Positions 54,912-63,261 of a DNA stretch of 64,000 nt are shown here, piece by piece. The stretch covers positions 1 through 64,000 of the forward strand of contig JAUUZY010000005.1 in assembly GCA_030592015.1 (NCBI GenBank), given 5' to 3'. The position numbers were made by a program, and so were the translations under genes. The notes under the pieces were generated by a model, which saw only the letters and a list, made by a program, of their open reading frames with translations, searched no databases and was not told where the DNA came from. How positions within the stretch are numbered: position 1 is the stretch's first letter; each line of letters begins with the position of its first letter. The DNA comes from Candidatus Peregrinibacteria bacterium. GTDB taxonomy: Bacteria > Patescibacteriota > Gracilibacteria > UBA1369 > LOWO2-01-FULL-3.

Positions 54912-56450
54912 CTAGTCTGCTCCAAACAAGGTGTCTTCATCTATTTCGGGAAAGACCTTTATAGAAATTTCATTCTTTGGATTAGCACACCTGTCCTGAA
55001 ATATAGCATAACCGTCCCTAACATCTACAAATTTCCCCCGTCTTTCTAAGTCTCTAACTATTTTCTTCAAATCGCATAATAAGGTACCACCCTTAGTCGC
55101 AACAAGTTGAGCTTCAATTGCCTCCCAGGGATATTTTTGCTTGTCCTCATCTGAAAGAGCTTTTTCCCAATCCCCACAAAAAGAAGTAAGAAAAGATTCT
55201 GCATACACAGATATAATAGTCTTGCAGTCAGAATCCATATTTAGTGTTCTGCCCATCTTTGATCCAAGCTCACCCATAAGAGCAAGGACTACACTTTGAG
55301 GCAAATCAAGAGTTTCAGATTTTCCCTCAATAAAGTTAGCAAACTCTTCTCTATCTTCTTCTGTAATATTTGTCTTACCCTTTTCACCAGGAGCTAAACG
55401 AGGGAATTGAATTAGTTTAGAATCAGATACTATAACGTACTTGCTATAATCTGGAGAATCGCTCTCACGGCTTCCAGCATTAATAAAAACAAGGCTACCC
55501 TTATTGTTTATCTTGTGGAATTCACCTCCACCTTTAAGACTCGACACAGTGTCTAATGCACGCCGACCACCAGCCACTAGTCGCTTTACAGCACCACCGA
55601 AAATACTTTCTAGATCCGGAAGACCATTCTCATCCAAAGTACAGCCTGGACCTGCAAGCTTTTGTATAGCTGCAAGATGAGCAGGATTCTTAGGGGGGTC
55701 AGCTTTCAGTTTTGTATAAATATTGCTGAATTGCTCCTCATAATTGGCCAAGTATGGTTCAACAGGGAGTACAAAGTACAGAGTTTTAGCACCCTCATCC
55801 AGTTTTAGTTCCCAATTCATAGCCCTAGCAGCTCTACAATTAATGGCATAGAGGTGTTTAAAGTCAATTGTGAGTTCACCTCCATGACGGATGACATCAG
55901 CAGCTTGCTTCTTCGCGTCATCAGGAATATTTTTTATTAAATGATCAATAACAGCCATTTCCTCTTCTGGATTACCGAGGAAACCTCTTCGAGGAGTTTC
56001 AGGTGGAGGAGGTGGCTTTCCTTCAGATGGCTGTGAAGCTTCGGGGGATTGTGAGGGGGCAGTAGCTGGAGTTCCACTTCTGAGTATAATCACACGGCGA
56101 GTTCTTCGTGGTTTTGGCGCATTAAGAGGTTCTGGTTCATCAGGGTCTGTCAATTCACTAGGATCTGGTGCCTTATATCTGAAATCGCTTTTTGGAGACA
56201 TCTCATTCGAAGTGGCCAAAGGAGCATTATCTAAGGATATACCTGGATTCGCAGGATCCGCAACTTGCTGTATCGCTTTCAGGGTATCAAGGATTTTATC
56301 ATCAATTGTCTGTGTTTTCTCATCGTCATCGTCATCCTCCTCGTCTCCAAGTTCATCAAGTTCTTCAATGTCCACAGCCCCTTCTACTTCATCCACCACA
56401 TCTTCAACAGGGTCACCGTCCCCAGGTCCCTTAATTTCTTTAGTTGCCAT
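54912..56450 (-). CDS. Hypothetical acidic cytoplasmic protein
   Basis: I do not recognise this 512-residue protein. It has no signal peptide or membrane helix. The first 65 residues are strongly acidic (ELGDEEDDDDDEK). A Pro-rich linker around residues 125-165 (SEGKPPPPPETPRRGFLG) separates it from a mixed alpha/beta C-terminal part of about 340 residues, which holds a few cysteines (GPGCTLDE, DSDCKTI). The shape, disordered acidic head plus folded body, suits a nucleic-acid or protein-binding role, but nothing specific is visible. Confidence 0.75.
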   Translation of the reverse strand: MATKEIKGPGDGDPVEDVVDEVEGAVDIEELDELGDEEDDDDDEKTQTIDDKILDTLKAIQQVADPANPGISLDNAPLATSNEMSPKSDFRYKAPDPSELTDPDEPEPLNAPKPRRTRRVIILRSGTPATAPSQSPEASQPSEGKPPPPPETPRRGFLGNPEEEMAVIDHLIKNIPDDAKKQAADVIRHGGELTIDFKHLYAINCRAARAMNWELKLDEGAKTLYFVLPVEPYLANYEEQFSNIYTKLKADPPKNPAHLAAIQKLAGPGCTLDENGLPDLESIFGGAVKRLVAGGRRALDTVSSLKGGGEFHKINNKGSLVFINAGSRESDSPDYSKYVIVSDSKLIQFPRLAPGEKGKTNITEEDREEFANFIEGKSETLDLPQSVVLALMGELGSKMGRTLNMDSDCKTIISVYAESFLTSFCGDWEKALSDEDKQKYPWEAIEAQLVATKGGTLLCDLKKIVRDLERRGKFVDVRDGYAIFQDRCANPKNEISIKVFPEIDEDTLFGAD

Positions 56451-56604
56451 ATAATTTTAAATTTTTTAAATAGTGCCTAGCAAAAATCTCGAGCCAGGAT
56501 TGAGAGTTTAAAGAAAAGTTTAAAAAAATACAAACCAATTCAAGTTTTAGTAAAGGGGGGTGGCGCCCCACACAACCCTACTGGCTAAGGGGGAGAGAAT
56601 TTTG

Positions 56605-56610
56605 TATAAT
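56605..56610 (+). promoter_or_regulatory. -10 box of the 56648 operon
   Basis: A perfect TATAAT lies 37 bases before the ATG at 56648. No convincing -35 is seen. The start would be near 56617. The rest of the 197-base divergent gap holds AT-rich sequence and a G-rich run (about 56555-56562) with no other clear signal. Confidence 0.5.
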
Positions 56611-56647
56611 ACTTGCAAGTAGTAATTACAAAAATTAACAAAACAAC

Positions 56648-57097
56648 ATGATTAAAAATTGGAGAACCGCAGCAATATGGGGATTAGTATTATGGGTAGC
56701 ATTAGTAGTTGGAATCTCATTAATAGAACTAGGCTTAGCCCAGTTAGAAGAGTGTAGCAGGCAGGTATTCTGGCTACTTATTGCAATTCCAATCACAATA
56801 TTTGCTGCAAGCAGGTATTTCAAAAAGTATCCGGGTGAACTAAAAGAGGGGCTAATGTTAGGAGCATGGTTTGTGGGAATGGCTATAATTTTAGACATGA
56901 TAATTAGAGTGCCACTATTTTATAAATTTAACTACGGTGCATATTGGACTTCAACAGTAGGAGTATTTGGAGGCTTTGCAGTTATAATTATCTGTTCAGC
57001 AATTACTGCTCTGGCCATGCAGCTTATTAGTAAAAAAGAACCGAAGAAAGTGGAGGAAGAGCCTGAAGAAGGTAAAGGAGAGGAAACTAAAAAATAA
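56648..57097 (+). CDS. Four-helix membrane protein
   Basis: The 149-residue product has about four membrane helices (AAIWGLVLWVALVVGISL, VFWLLIAIPITIFAA, LMLGAWFVGMAIILDMII, VFGGFAVIIICSAITALAM) and an acidic/Lys tail. No family is certain. It is the first of three plus-strand genes (gaps of 15 and 10 bases) and may help place or stabilise the pilin-headed protein encoded next. Confidence 0.8.
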   Translation: MIKNWRTAAIWGLVLWVALVVGISLIELGLAQLEECSRQVFWLLIAIPITIFAASRYFKKYPGELKEGLMLGAWFVGMAIILDMIIRVPLFYKFNYGAYWTSTVGVFGGFAVIIICSAITALAMQLISKKEPKKVEEEPEEGKGEETKK

Positions 57098-57112
57098 ATA
57101 AAAAAACACATA

Positions 57113-58768
57113 ATGCAAACAACAAATCCAACACCACAAGTACCACAGCAACCACAGCCCACACCTCAAGTACACGAGCAAGCAGGAAAAAAATCAGGGG
57201 GGAAAATAATTATCGCGATTGTTATTGTTTTAGTTCTACTCGCGGGGGGATATTTTGCTTATCAAAAATTGTCTAAGACTGACGAAGCAGAAACAGACAC
57301 TGTGGCGATTGAAACTGAGAGCTTGGATCTCCTACCTCCGGAATTTGATAAATATGCAGTAGGTGAGGATGCAAATGGATTTATTATAATAAGAAATGAT
57401 GAAGAGCTTACAAATCTATGGGAAAAGCTTGCTGATCCGGAACCAGGGGTAGAGACACCAGATCTAGGGGCATTTAAAAACGGTTTAATATTGATCAAGG
57501 CAGGGGAGGAAGAAGGGATCAAGGCGATATTGCAATTCGAAACCGAAGAAGATGCAGAAAAGGCAATAAATGGATATAATGAATATTTTGGCAATACATC
57601 TGGCATTTTTGGATCTAGAGAGGGGGAAAGTGACGTGAGCACTGAAGGGAATTTTCTGATTTTTACTTTTGCGGAAGAAACTATCAGTTTTAACGGCTCA
57701 CTATATGACAACCCACTTTTAGAAGATGTAGATCAAACATTACTGGATGCTCAAATAATAGTTTATTTAGATGAAAAAATGAGCAGCATTTTGATAAATG
57801 CGATGTTAGGTGCATCACTAGCAGATGCAATGCCATATGCACAGTCAGTGGCAAGTAATAACTATAGGGGATTTTCCATATTTCCTACCGCACACGCACA
57901 GTTTTTAACCGATAGCGATAGGTCTACTGTACTAGGAACAGCCACAGAAGAGGAGCGCATACCGGTAGAAAGAATAATGATAAGCGCTTTGTCGACAAGT
58001 AAGAGTATCGGCATTTTTATCAAGGTCAGCGAAAACGATTTAAAAATAACCCTAGAGGATAGATTTATGGAAGTAGAGGATGTATTGAAATGGATGGAAG
58101 AAGAGGGGGTTGAAGCAACAGAAGAAGACTTGGAGGACTATAAGGAAGGATCTGCCCAAGGAATGAGAGACCTAGAGAAGGCCCTTCCGGAAATAGAATC
58201 TACAATTAATACTAATTTCCCAAAAAACACTAATACAGAAGCAACTCTTGAGGACCGTAAATTCACTTTAAACGTTTCGGTGTCTATTGAAGACTTGCTC
58301 GAATTTATAGACAACACAGGAGAAGAAATAGAATTGGCAGACATAAAAGGAAGGGACGCAACTAGAATCACAGATCTACAAAAAATTCAGAAGGGTCTTG
58401 TAGTCTATGATTTAGAAAATACTTCATACTTTCCACGTATTGGAGGACAAATTATCGCTTCGTTGGAAACCGGATTCGAGGCCCCTGACGATACATGGGG
58501 AACGGCATTTGCAGGTGAACTCGGAGGGGAGCTGCCAATAGGAACATATTTTTACACAAGTTTCGCAGATGGTTATGGTTTTGCATTATCTGGTATTGTA
58601 GAGGGAGTAGAGAGTGCAAATGCGGATTGTAAGGATGACAATGCAAATATAAAAGCCGGAATACTTGGGGATCCTACTGAGCCTGGCGCAATTCCTTGCT
58701 ATGTGATTTTCCGCGGGGCTACCACTCCGGACAGTTCAGCTAAAGAAAACAACAAGCTTGCAAGGTAA
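57113..58768 (+). CDS. Membrane-anchored protein with a C-terminal pilin head domain
   Basis: The protein has 551 residues. The first 25 are Gln/Pro-rich and cytoplasmic, and a membrane helix lies at about 30-50 (IIIAIVIVLVLLAGGYFAY). An outer region of about 350 residues resembles nothing I know. Residues about 408-540 are clearly homologous to the heads of the three pilins encoded near 28 kb. They share GRDATRITDLQKIQKGLVVY, then DTWGTAFAGELGGELP, the ANADC cysteine and a final PCYVIF cysteine, including spacing. The pilin N-terminal helix and prepilin signal are absent, so it cannot polymerise as a pilin. It may cap, tether or mimic the pilus (inference). Confidence 0.88.
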   Translation: MQTTNPTPQVPQQPQPTPQVHEQAGKKSGGKIIIAIVIVLVLLAGGYFAYQKLSKTDEAETDTVAIETESLDLLPPEFDKYAVGEDANGFIIIRNDEELTNLWEKLADPEPGVETPDLGAFKNGLILIKAGEEEGIKAILQFETEEDAEKAINGYNEYFGNTSGIFGSREGESDVSTEGNFLIFTFAEETISFNGSLYDNPLLEDVDQTLLDAQIIVYLDEKMSSILINAMLGASLADAMPYAQSVASNNYRGFSIFPTAHAQFLTDSDRSTVLGTATEEERIPVERIMISALSTSKSIGIFIKVSENDLKITLEDRFMEVEDVLKWMEEEGVEATEEDLEDYKEGSAQGMRDLEKALPEIESTINTNFPKNTNTEATLEDRKFTLNVSVSIEDLLEFIDNTGEEIELADIKGRDATRITDLQKIQKGLVVYDLENTSYFPRIGGQIIASLETGFEAPDDTWGTAFAGELGGELPIGTYFYTSFADGYGFALSGIVEGVESANADCKDDNANIKAGILGDPTEPGAIPCYVIFRGATTPDSSAKENNKLAR

Positions 58769-58778
58769 TAAAACAACA

Positions 58779-59423
58779 ATGATAAATAAATTCATCAAGG
58801 CAGGAATTATAATCTTTGTCTTCTTCGTATTCTGGTCGCTCTATAACCTGATAGCTGTGTTAGATTCAGGGGCTGGGATGGACATGTTATTCAATTACTT
58901 TGGAATAACCATCCTCTTTTCAGTAATAACGGTATCAGTAGTTTTCAGACCAAAGAAAAAACCAATTCTCAAAATTGCAGACAAGGAATTGACAACAATG
59001 GCAAAGGAAGTCCTCAAAAACTTATTGGCCTCAATAGAAAAAGGATCAATTGTTTCTAGAGAGAACATTTCTCCTAGACTCATTCCGATCATGCAAAAGG
59101 AAATGGATATCTACAAGGAAATTCTTTCCAATGGCATAGAGGTAGAATGCAAAGCAGAAAACATAGACCACACAAGTTGCAGGATCGTAGAGGAAGGTGA
59201 AAAGAATATTAAACTAAAACTCATTGGGGTTTTTAGGCACAACTATTATCACAATAAAAAGATGCTGGACAACCCCGCGGACAAAAATAACTATGCAAAC
59301 AGCAATATAAGACCTTTTCAGGCTGGAGGATATACTCTAAATTTCGAAAAATTCGCCAGCGGTGATTATCGTCTAATTGGCTATACAGACGATATTGTTG
59401 GCAACAAATATGGGGAATTGTAG
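58779..59423 (+). CDS. Membrane protein of unknown function
   Basis: The product has 214 residues from ATG 58779. The TTG at 58758 would overlap the previous gene. Two hydrophobic helices (AGIIIFVFFVFWSLYNLIAV, and LFNYFGITILFSVITVSVVF) lead to a soluble domain of about 150 residues with no recognised motif. It starts 10 bases after the pilin-headed gene, so they are probably co-transcribed. It ends in TAG two bases from the convergent VanZ-like gene. Confidence 0.78.
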   Translation: MINKFIKAGIIIFVFFVFWSLYNLIAVLDSGAGMDMLFNYFGITILFSVITVSVVFRPKKKPILKIADKELTTMAKEVLKNLLASIEKGSIVSRENISPRLIPIMQKEMDIYKEILSNGIEVECKAENIDHTSCRIVEEGEKNIKLKLIGVFRHNYYHNKKMLDNPADKNNYANSNIRPFQAGGYTLNFEKFASGDYRLIGYTDDIVGNKYGEL

Positions 59424-59425
59424 CT

Positions 59426-59788
59426 CTACCTCTTCTTCCACCATTCATACACAAAAATCACCAACCATATCCCCATCAAACTGGCGAATAGGTCCAAAAG
59501 ACTGAACGTTCGGTTCATTGAGAAATTCTGCATCAATTCTTCAACAATTGTAAGAACAGTAAGGATTGCTGGACCAACTGGCAGCCCATATGCCTTATTT
59601 CTATTGAACGCTCTATGTACCAGATAACCCCAAATGCCATACAGAAAAAAATGCCCTAAAAGATCATAGTGGGGGATAAATGCTATCCAGTTGGGTATGC
59701 CCTTTGTATAGGCTAGATAAAGGATAACTGCTATTCCCGACGTATAGATTAGGGCAAATACAATCCATTTATTATTCCTCAGGTTCAT
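59426..59788 (-). CDS. VanZ-like small membrane protein
   Basis: The product is 120 residues from the ATG at 59788, which has the CTATG context common in this window. An ATG at 59824 would add 12 Lys-rich residues. It shows the VanZ-family layout: HYDLLGHFFLYGIWGYL, then TIVEELMQNFSMNRTFSLLDLFASLMGIWL, in the usual order of Asp-His, Glu-Gln and Arg-Asp positions. VanZ proteins lower teicoplanin susceptibility in some species, but most members have unknown roles. The start overlaps the end of the upstream membrane-protein gene. Confidence 0.75.
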   Translation of the reverse strand: MNLRNNKWIVFALIYTSGIAVILYLAYTKGIPNWIAFIPHYDLLGHFFLYGIWGYLVHRAFNRNKAYGLPVGPAILTVLTIVEELMQNFSMNRTFSLLDLFASLMGIWLVIFVYEWWKKR

Positions 59789-61337
59789 AGGTTTCTTTAG
59801 TTTTTTCAGGTTCTTTGTATTCAAAGTATGTTTTGAGTGAACTTAGTTTGTCCATGGCCTTTGCCCTATTGAAATTGTAGGCAAATATAGAACTTTCTTT
59901 TCTGAGCTCACGTAGTTTTGCCTCAATAATATTTTCAACCCTTAGTTTTTGCTTATAAGTTAGGTCAACGTCTTTCAGCATATCAAAAGCAAGCGTGGCA
60001 TCTACAGATAAAGTTCCAAGGTAATTCAAGTCAAAAATTGTACTATTAAAATCTATAGCATCACTATATACAACACTTTTTGACTCTATAAATTTTTGAA
60101 TATTTTGCTCTGCAATCACTCGGTCCACATTTATAGAAGAGACAGCAGTTAAGGCAGTAAGCCCTATCACTAAACTTAGATAAAAATATTTTCTAAACTC
60201 TAAGCTAGCAATCAAACTTGCCGCTCCAATCAATGTGAGTACTATGGTTAGATAAATAAACCATTCAACATACAATCTCAAAATGGTATATCCGTATGCA
60301 TCTTGATATAGGTTCATCCTTTTTAGTGCTGAGAAGGCAATCACGGCAACCTGGAATATCAACAAGACTTGTAGAACTGTAACAGCCTTTGACTCCCCAT
60401 GGTGCGAGAAGGATTTGTATATAGCCCCCAATATAAATGAGGCCAATACGATCACCCACGCCAGCTCAAAGAAACCACTCCGAGCATAGTTCGCAAATGT
60501 TATTCCATTTTCACTTATAAATTCTGCATTTCCGAATAAGTACTGAACCTGGATAAATACAAATAATAGAAACAGTCCATTTATCAATGCCAGTACCGTT
60601 ATAGTTGTAATTCTATCTAATTTCATCGCATCTGCTATTTTTTCCCCCAATTTATGCTTCTTGCCAATAAGAACATAGAAAAAACCGCTTAGCAGTAGGG
60701 CCACGGTAACTGTTCTAATCACACGCCATCCTTTATCAACATCTATATCAAAATTGAATATTCGTACCATCAAGTCTGAAAATACAGCATCAGCATTCGC
60801 AAATAGAAGGGCAAACAAGAATAAAATTGGTAGTGATATGGCAATCCCCTTTATGATTTTTTTTGTAACATCTGTATTACTGACTTTTTTAAAGTTCAAA
60901 ACATCATTCTTTAGATGTTTAAGTTTATTTAGGACTATGAATACATTGCGTACTACAGGGATCTTTGCAAAAGAAAACAAATGACTATGAGGATTTTTCA
61001 AAGTAGAAAATACAGAAAAGAGAAACAAAAGGATTAAAACGAAAAGAGGTACTCCAGTCTGTACGAGACTATTGTTTAGAAGCAAAATATCTATACTCAT
61101 TATTGAAATTGGTATGAGTAACAATAAAGACAATTTGTTTTTTAACTGCTTTATGGATACGCTTATTGCCAAAAAGCCGAGCACATAAATAAGCACAAAA
61201 AGTGCAAATCCAAGTCCGGGTTGGATGTCCCATAGGAAGATTTCAGAGAGGACCGCCAGTACTAATGCAAATCCTGCAAAGATAAGGCGAGAAGATTTTT
61301 TTGTTTCTATAATATGAGAAAATGTTTCATTTTCCAT
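59772..61337 (-). CDS. Multi-pass membrane protein, DUF4153/DUF4173-like
   Basis: This protein has about 521 residues and roughly a dozen hydrophobic helices. The C-terminal part carries the family pattern IAEQNIQKF, then LNYLGTLSVDATLAFDML, as in DUF4153/DUF4173 proteins. Function is unknown. I prefer the ATG at 61337 to that at 61355 because the bases before it (TTACAAAACTATGG) are the same as at the rplL start. It overlaps the VanZ-like gene by 17 bases, indicating coupling. Confidence 0.8.
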   Translation of the reverse strand: MENETFSHIIETKKSSRLIFAGFALVLAVLSEIFLWDIQPGLGFALFVLIYVLGFLAISVSIKQLKNKLSLLLLIPISIMSIDILLLNNSLVQTGVPLFVLILLFLFSVFSTLKNPHSHLFSFAKIPVVRNVFIVLNKLKHLKNDVLNFKKVSNTDVTKKIIKGIAISLPILFLFALLFANADAVFSDLMVRIFNFDIDVDKGWRVIRTVTVALLLSGFFYVLIGKKHKLGEKIADAMKLDRITTITVLALINGLFLLFVFIQVQYLFGNAEFISENGITFANYARSGFFELAWVIVLASFILGAIYKSFSHHGESKAVTVLQVLLIFQVAVIAFSALKRMNLYQDAYGYTILRLYVEWFIYLTIVLTLIGAASLIASLEFRKYFYLSLVIGLTALTAVSSINVDRVIAEQNIQKFIESKSVVYSDAIDFNSTIFDLNYLGTLSVDATLAFDMLKDVDLTYKQKLRVENIIEAKLRELRKESSIFAYNFNRAKAMDKLSSLKTYFEYKEPEKTKETYEPEE

Positions 61338-61435
61338 AGTTTTGTAAATTAGCATATTGAGAACAAATTATATGCCTTTTTGCAAGTTTTGGTAGTACTT
61401 TGGCTTTACAGAAAAAGAGGGTTTATCTCAGAGGG

Positions 61436-61463
61436 TTGACAAAATCGAGACTTCTGGTACACT
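61436..61463 (+). promoter_or_regulatory. Strong promoter of the GC-rich membrane gene
   Basis: A perfect TTGACA (61436-61441), 16 bases, and TACACT (61458-61463) preceded by TGG. The leader contains a hairpin GCTAGC/GCTAG (61468-61485). Confidence 0.8.
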
Positions 61464-61535
61464 GTTTGCTAGCTTGTTTCGCTAGAAGTTACTTGAAATC
61501 TCTCTCTACATACATAAACCAAAAAGGAGACCAGC

Positions 61536-62414
61536 ATGTTGTGGATCATTATAGCGGTAGTTGCGTACTTGTCATTCAATGTTGCGGTCTGGCTTGCTGT
61601 AGGGCAGGGCGGGATCGTGGCTCTTGGGGTGGCAAATATTTTGGGCGGACTATTAACGGCGATTAAGTTCCGCAAGGAGCTAAAAGCCAAACCAAATCTC
61701 AAAGTTGCAGCAATGGGGGCTGCAGGAATACTGGCTATTGTATTTGGGTTGCGGTGGTCGCACTCAGTACTTCCCGTTTCTCTTAGCATGGAGGCAGTAT
61801 ATAACCTCTTTGCGCTAGGAACATGGCCACTTTTTTTATTACTACATAAGTGGTGGCCTAAGGGCTATCCCGAAACGCCAAATTGGTTCGACCTAGTATG
61901 TCATATGGCAATGTTCGTACTGGTAGTCGCCAGGTTTTACACCTATGGCGACTTTCAGATTGAATTTGTGGCAGCTGCTTCAATATTTTTAGCCATCGTT
62001 GGGTACGCATGGTTCAACATCAGTATCAAAACAGCTGCTCAGTTAGAACAAGGGCAGAGGAGGCCCACAAACGTAGCCATGAACCTAATTGCCGGCACAA
62101 GTCTCGTGCTGCTGTCATTCGCCATTGATACCCCATCAATGGTCACCTCAACACAAAACCTGCTGGGATTGTTTCTTGGCGGGATAGCAATTTTGGGGAT
62201 TGTAGCAGCTCTAGGTGGAGCATACATTCACTTTGGGGGGCGCAATCAGGGGTCTCTGGTTGCACCGCTGGTGTATGACGGACTACTAGTGGCAAGTCCA
62301 CTAGTGATGTTCATAACAGGGGAGGGAAAGCACGTGTCATATTGGACCTTTGTTGTCGCCATACTAATGCTAGTAGTGACGATAGTTAGGTACCAATATC
62401 ACCAGCGCAAGTAA
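61536..62414 (+). CDS. GC-rich multi-pass membrane protein, probably acquired
   Basis: The 292-residue product is almost all membrane helix (about nine or ten segments). It begins MLWIIIAVVAYLSFNVAVWL and has short polar loops. Size and helix number resemble small transporters, but I see no family motif that settles it. It is unlike its neighbours. Three sampled 60-base lines are 50-57% GC. It has the only clear Shine-Dalgarno sequence (AGGAG, 8 bases before the ATG) and a near-consensus promoter, and it is bounded by hairpins. These traits suggest recent transfer. Its stop is TAA. Confidence 0.8.
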   Translation: MLWIIIAVVAYLSFNVAVWLAVGQGGIVALGVANILGGLLTAIKFRKELKAKPNLKVAAMGAAGILAIVFGLRWSHSVLPVSLSMEAVYNLFALGTWPLFLLLHKWWPKGYPETPNWFDLVCHMAMFVLVVARFYTYGDFQIEFVAAASIFLAIVGYAWFNISIKTAAQLEQGQRRPTNVAMNLIAGTSLVLLSFAIDTPSMVTSTQNLLGLFLGGIAILGIVAALGGAYIHFGGRNQGSLVAPLVYDGLLVASPLVMFITGEGKHVSYWTFVVAILMLVVTIVRYQYHQRK

Positions 62415-62430
62415 CTTACACAATCCAGCT

Positions 62431-62460
62431 TATGTGCGAAGATAGTAAATATCGCACATA
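62431..62460 (+). terminator. Hairpin after the GC-rich gene
   Basis: TATGTGCGA (62431-62439) and TCGCACATA (62452-62460) form a perfect 9-base inverted repeat with a 12-base loop. A T6 run lies about 14 bases further on, so it may be a terminator with spaced U tract or a boundary element. Confidence 0.55.
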
Positions 62461-62490
62461 GGTTGGTAGGAGTTTTTTAGTACAACTTAT

Positions 62491-63198
62491 TTAATTAATA
62501 TCTCTAATACTTGCCCCAGCACTCAAAGATTTGTGTATTTCCGGACTTCCCATATAGCTCAATTTTGAAGCACCGCTTAGAGTTACATCAAGATCATCAT
62601 TCGCCCAAATCGTAAAATTACTGGCACCTTCTCCATAGGCCACTGTTTCATTACTTTCAAAATTCTTAGCTCTAAAGGCACTCGCTCCACTTAAGCTCAA
62701 ATCCTGCACATCAACTCTACCTGCTATATCCACCTTTGAAGCACCTGAAATATCAGCAACAAGTTTATTTCCCTCAAAAATATCAAGATTAAGCTTGCTC
62801 GCCCCACTTAGCTCGACTTCAAATTCCTCCGTACTGAATTTACTGATATTAGCCTTTGAAGCACCTGAAATAGTTAGCTTGTTTAAGTCCTTAACCGTTA
62901 GATTGAAAACAACTGATCTCTCTGCTTTCTTGAAGTCAAAATCAGCTATACGACCCAGTACAAGTGTATTTCCATCCATTTCAACACTGACCCCTTCCAT
63001 TATTATATCATCTGCAATAACTTCTAAACTTTCAGTATCCCCCTGAGTTAAATTTAAAACAGTATCCAGACCTATCTCAACATTCTGAACATCCGAAAGC
63101 TCTATTATTGAACCTGAAGTACCTAGCTCTATAGGTGTAGAATTACAAGCTGCAAATACAAATGTGGCTAGAATTAGAATGAGGAATAGTCTTTTCAT
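62491..63198 (-). CDS. Lipoprotein with DUF2807 (head GIN) beta-helix domain
   Basis: This is a 235-residue product from ATG 63198. A lipoprotein signal (KRLFLILILATFVFAAC) gives a predicted lipidated Cys near residue 17. The longer reading from 63249 would bury that signal. The rest is a DUF2807-type right-handed beta structure with repeated SGASK units (LTISGASKANIS, VELSGASKLNLD, ADISGASKVDIA, VTLSGASKLSYM). Such proteins are surface-exposed and of unknown function. It faces the GC-rich gene convergently. Confidence 0.9.
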   Translation of the reverse strand: MKRLFLILILATFVFAACNSTPIELGTSGSIIELSDVQNVEIGLDTVLNLTQGDTESLEVIADDIIMEGVSVEMDGNTLVLGRIADFDFKKAERSVVFNLTVKDLNKLTISGASKANISKFSTEEFEVELSGASKLNLDIFEGNKLVADISGASKVDIAGRVDVQDLSLSGASAFRAKNFESNETVAYGEGASNFTIWANDDLDVTLSGASKLSYMGSPEIHKSLSAGASIRDIN

Positions 63199-63261
63199 GT
63201 GTTTAGGGTTATTTACAGAATAAGAGTAACAAAAAGCATAATTTATCACAACGTACCCCTA

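Noticed and set aside
56505-56526. Two AGTTTAAA-like units before the gene at 54912-56450 as another site for the HTH regulator
   Set aside because: The spacing is 12 bases, not 10, and such AT-rich words are common here; too weak to claim.
63198-63249. Longer start of the DUF2807 lipoprotein
   Set aside because: It would place 17 polar and aromatic residues before a clear lipoprotein signal sequence.
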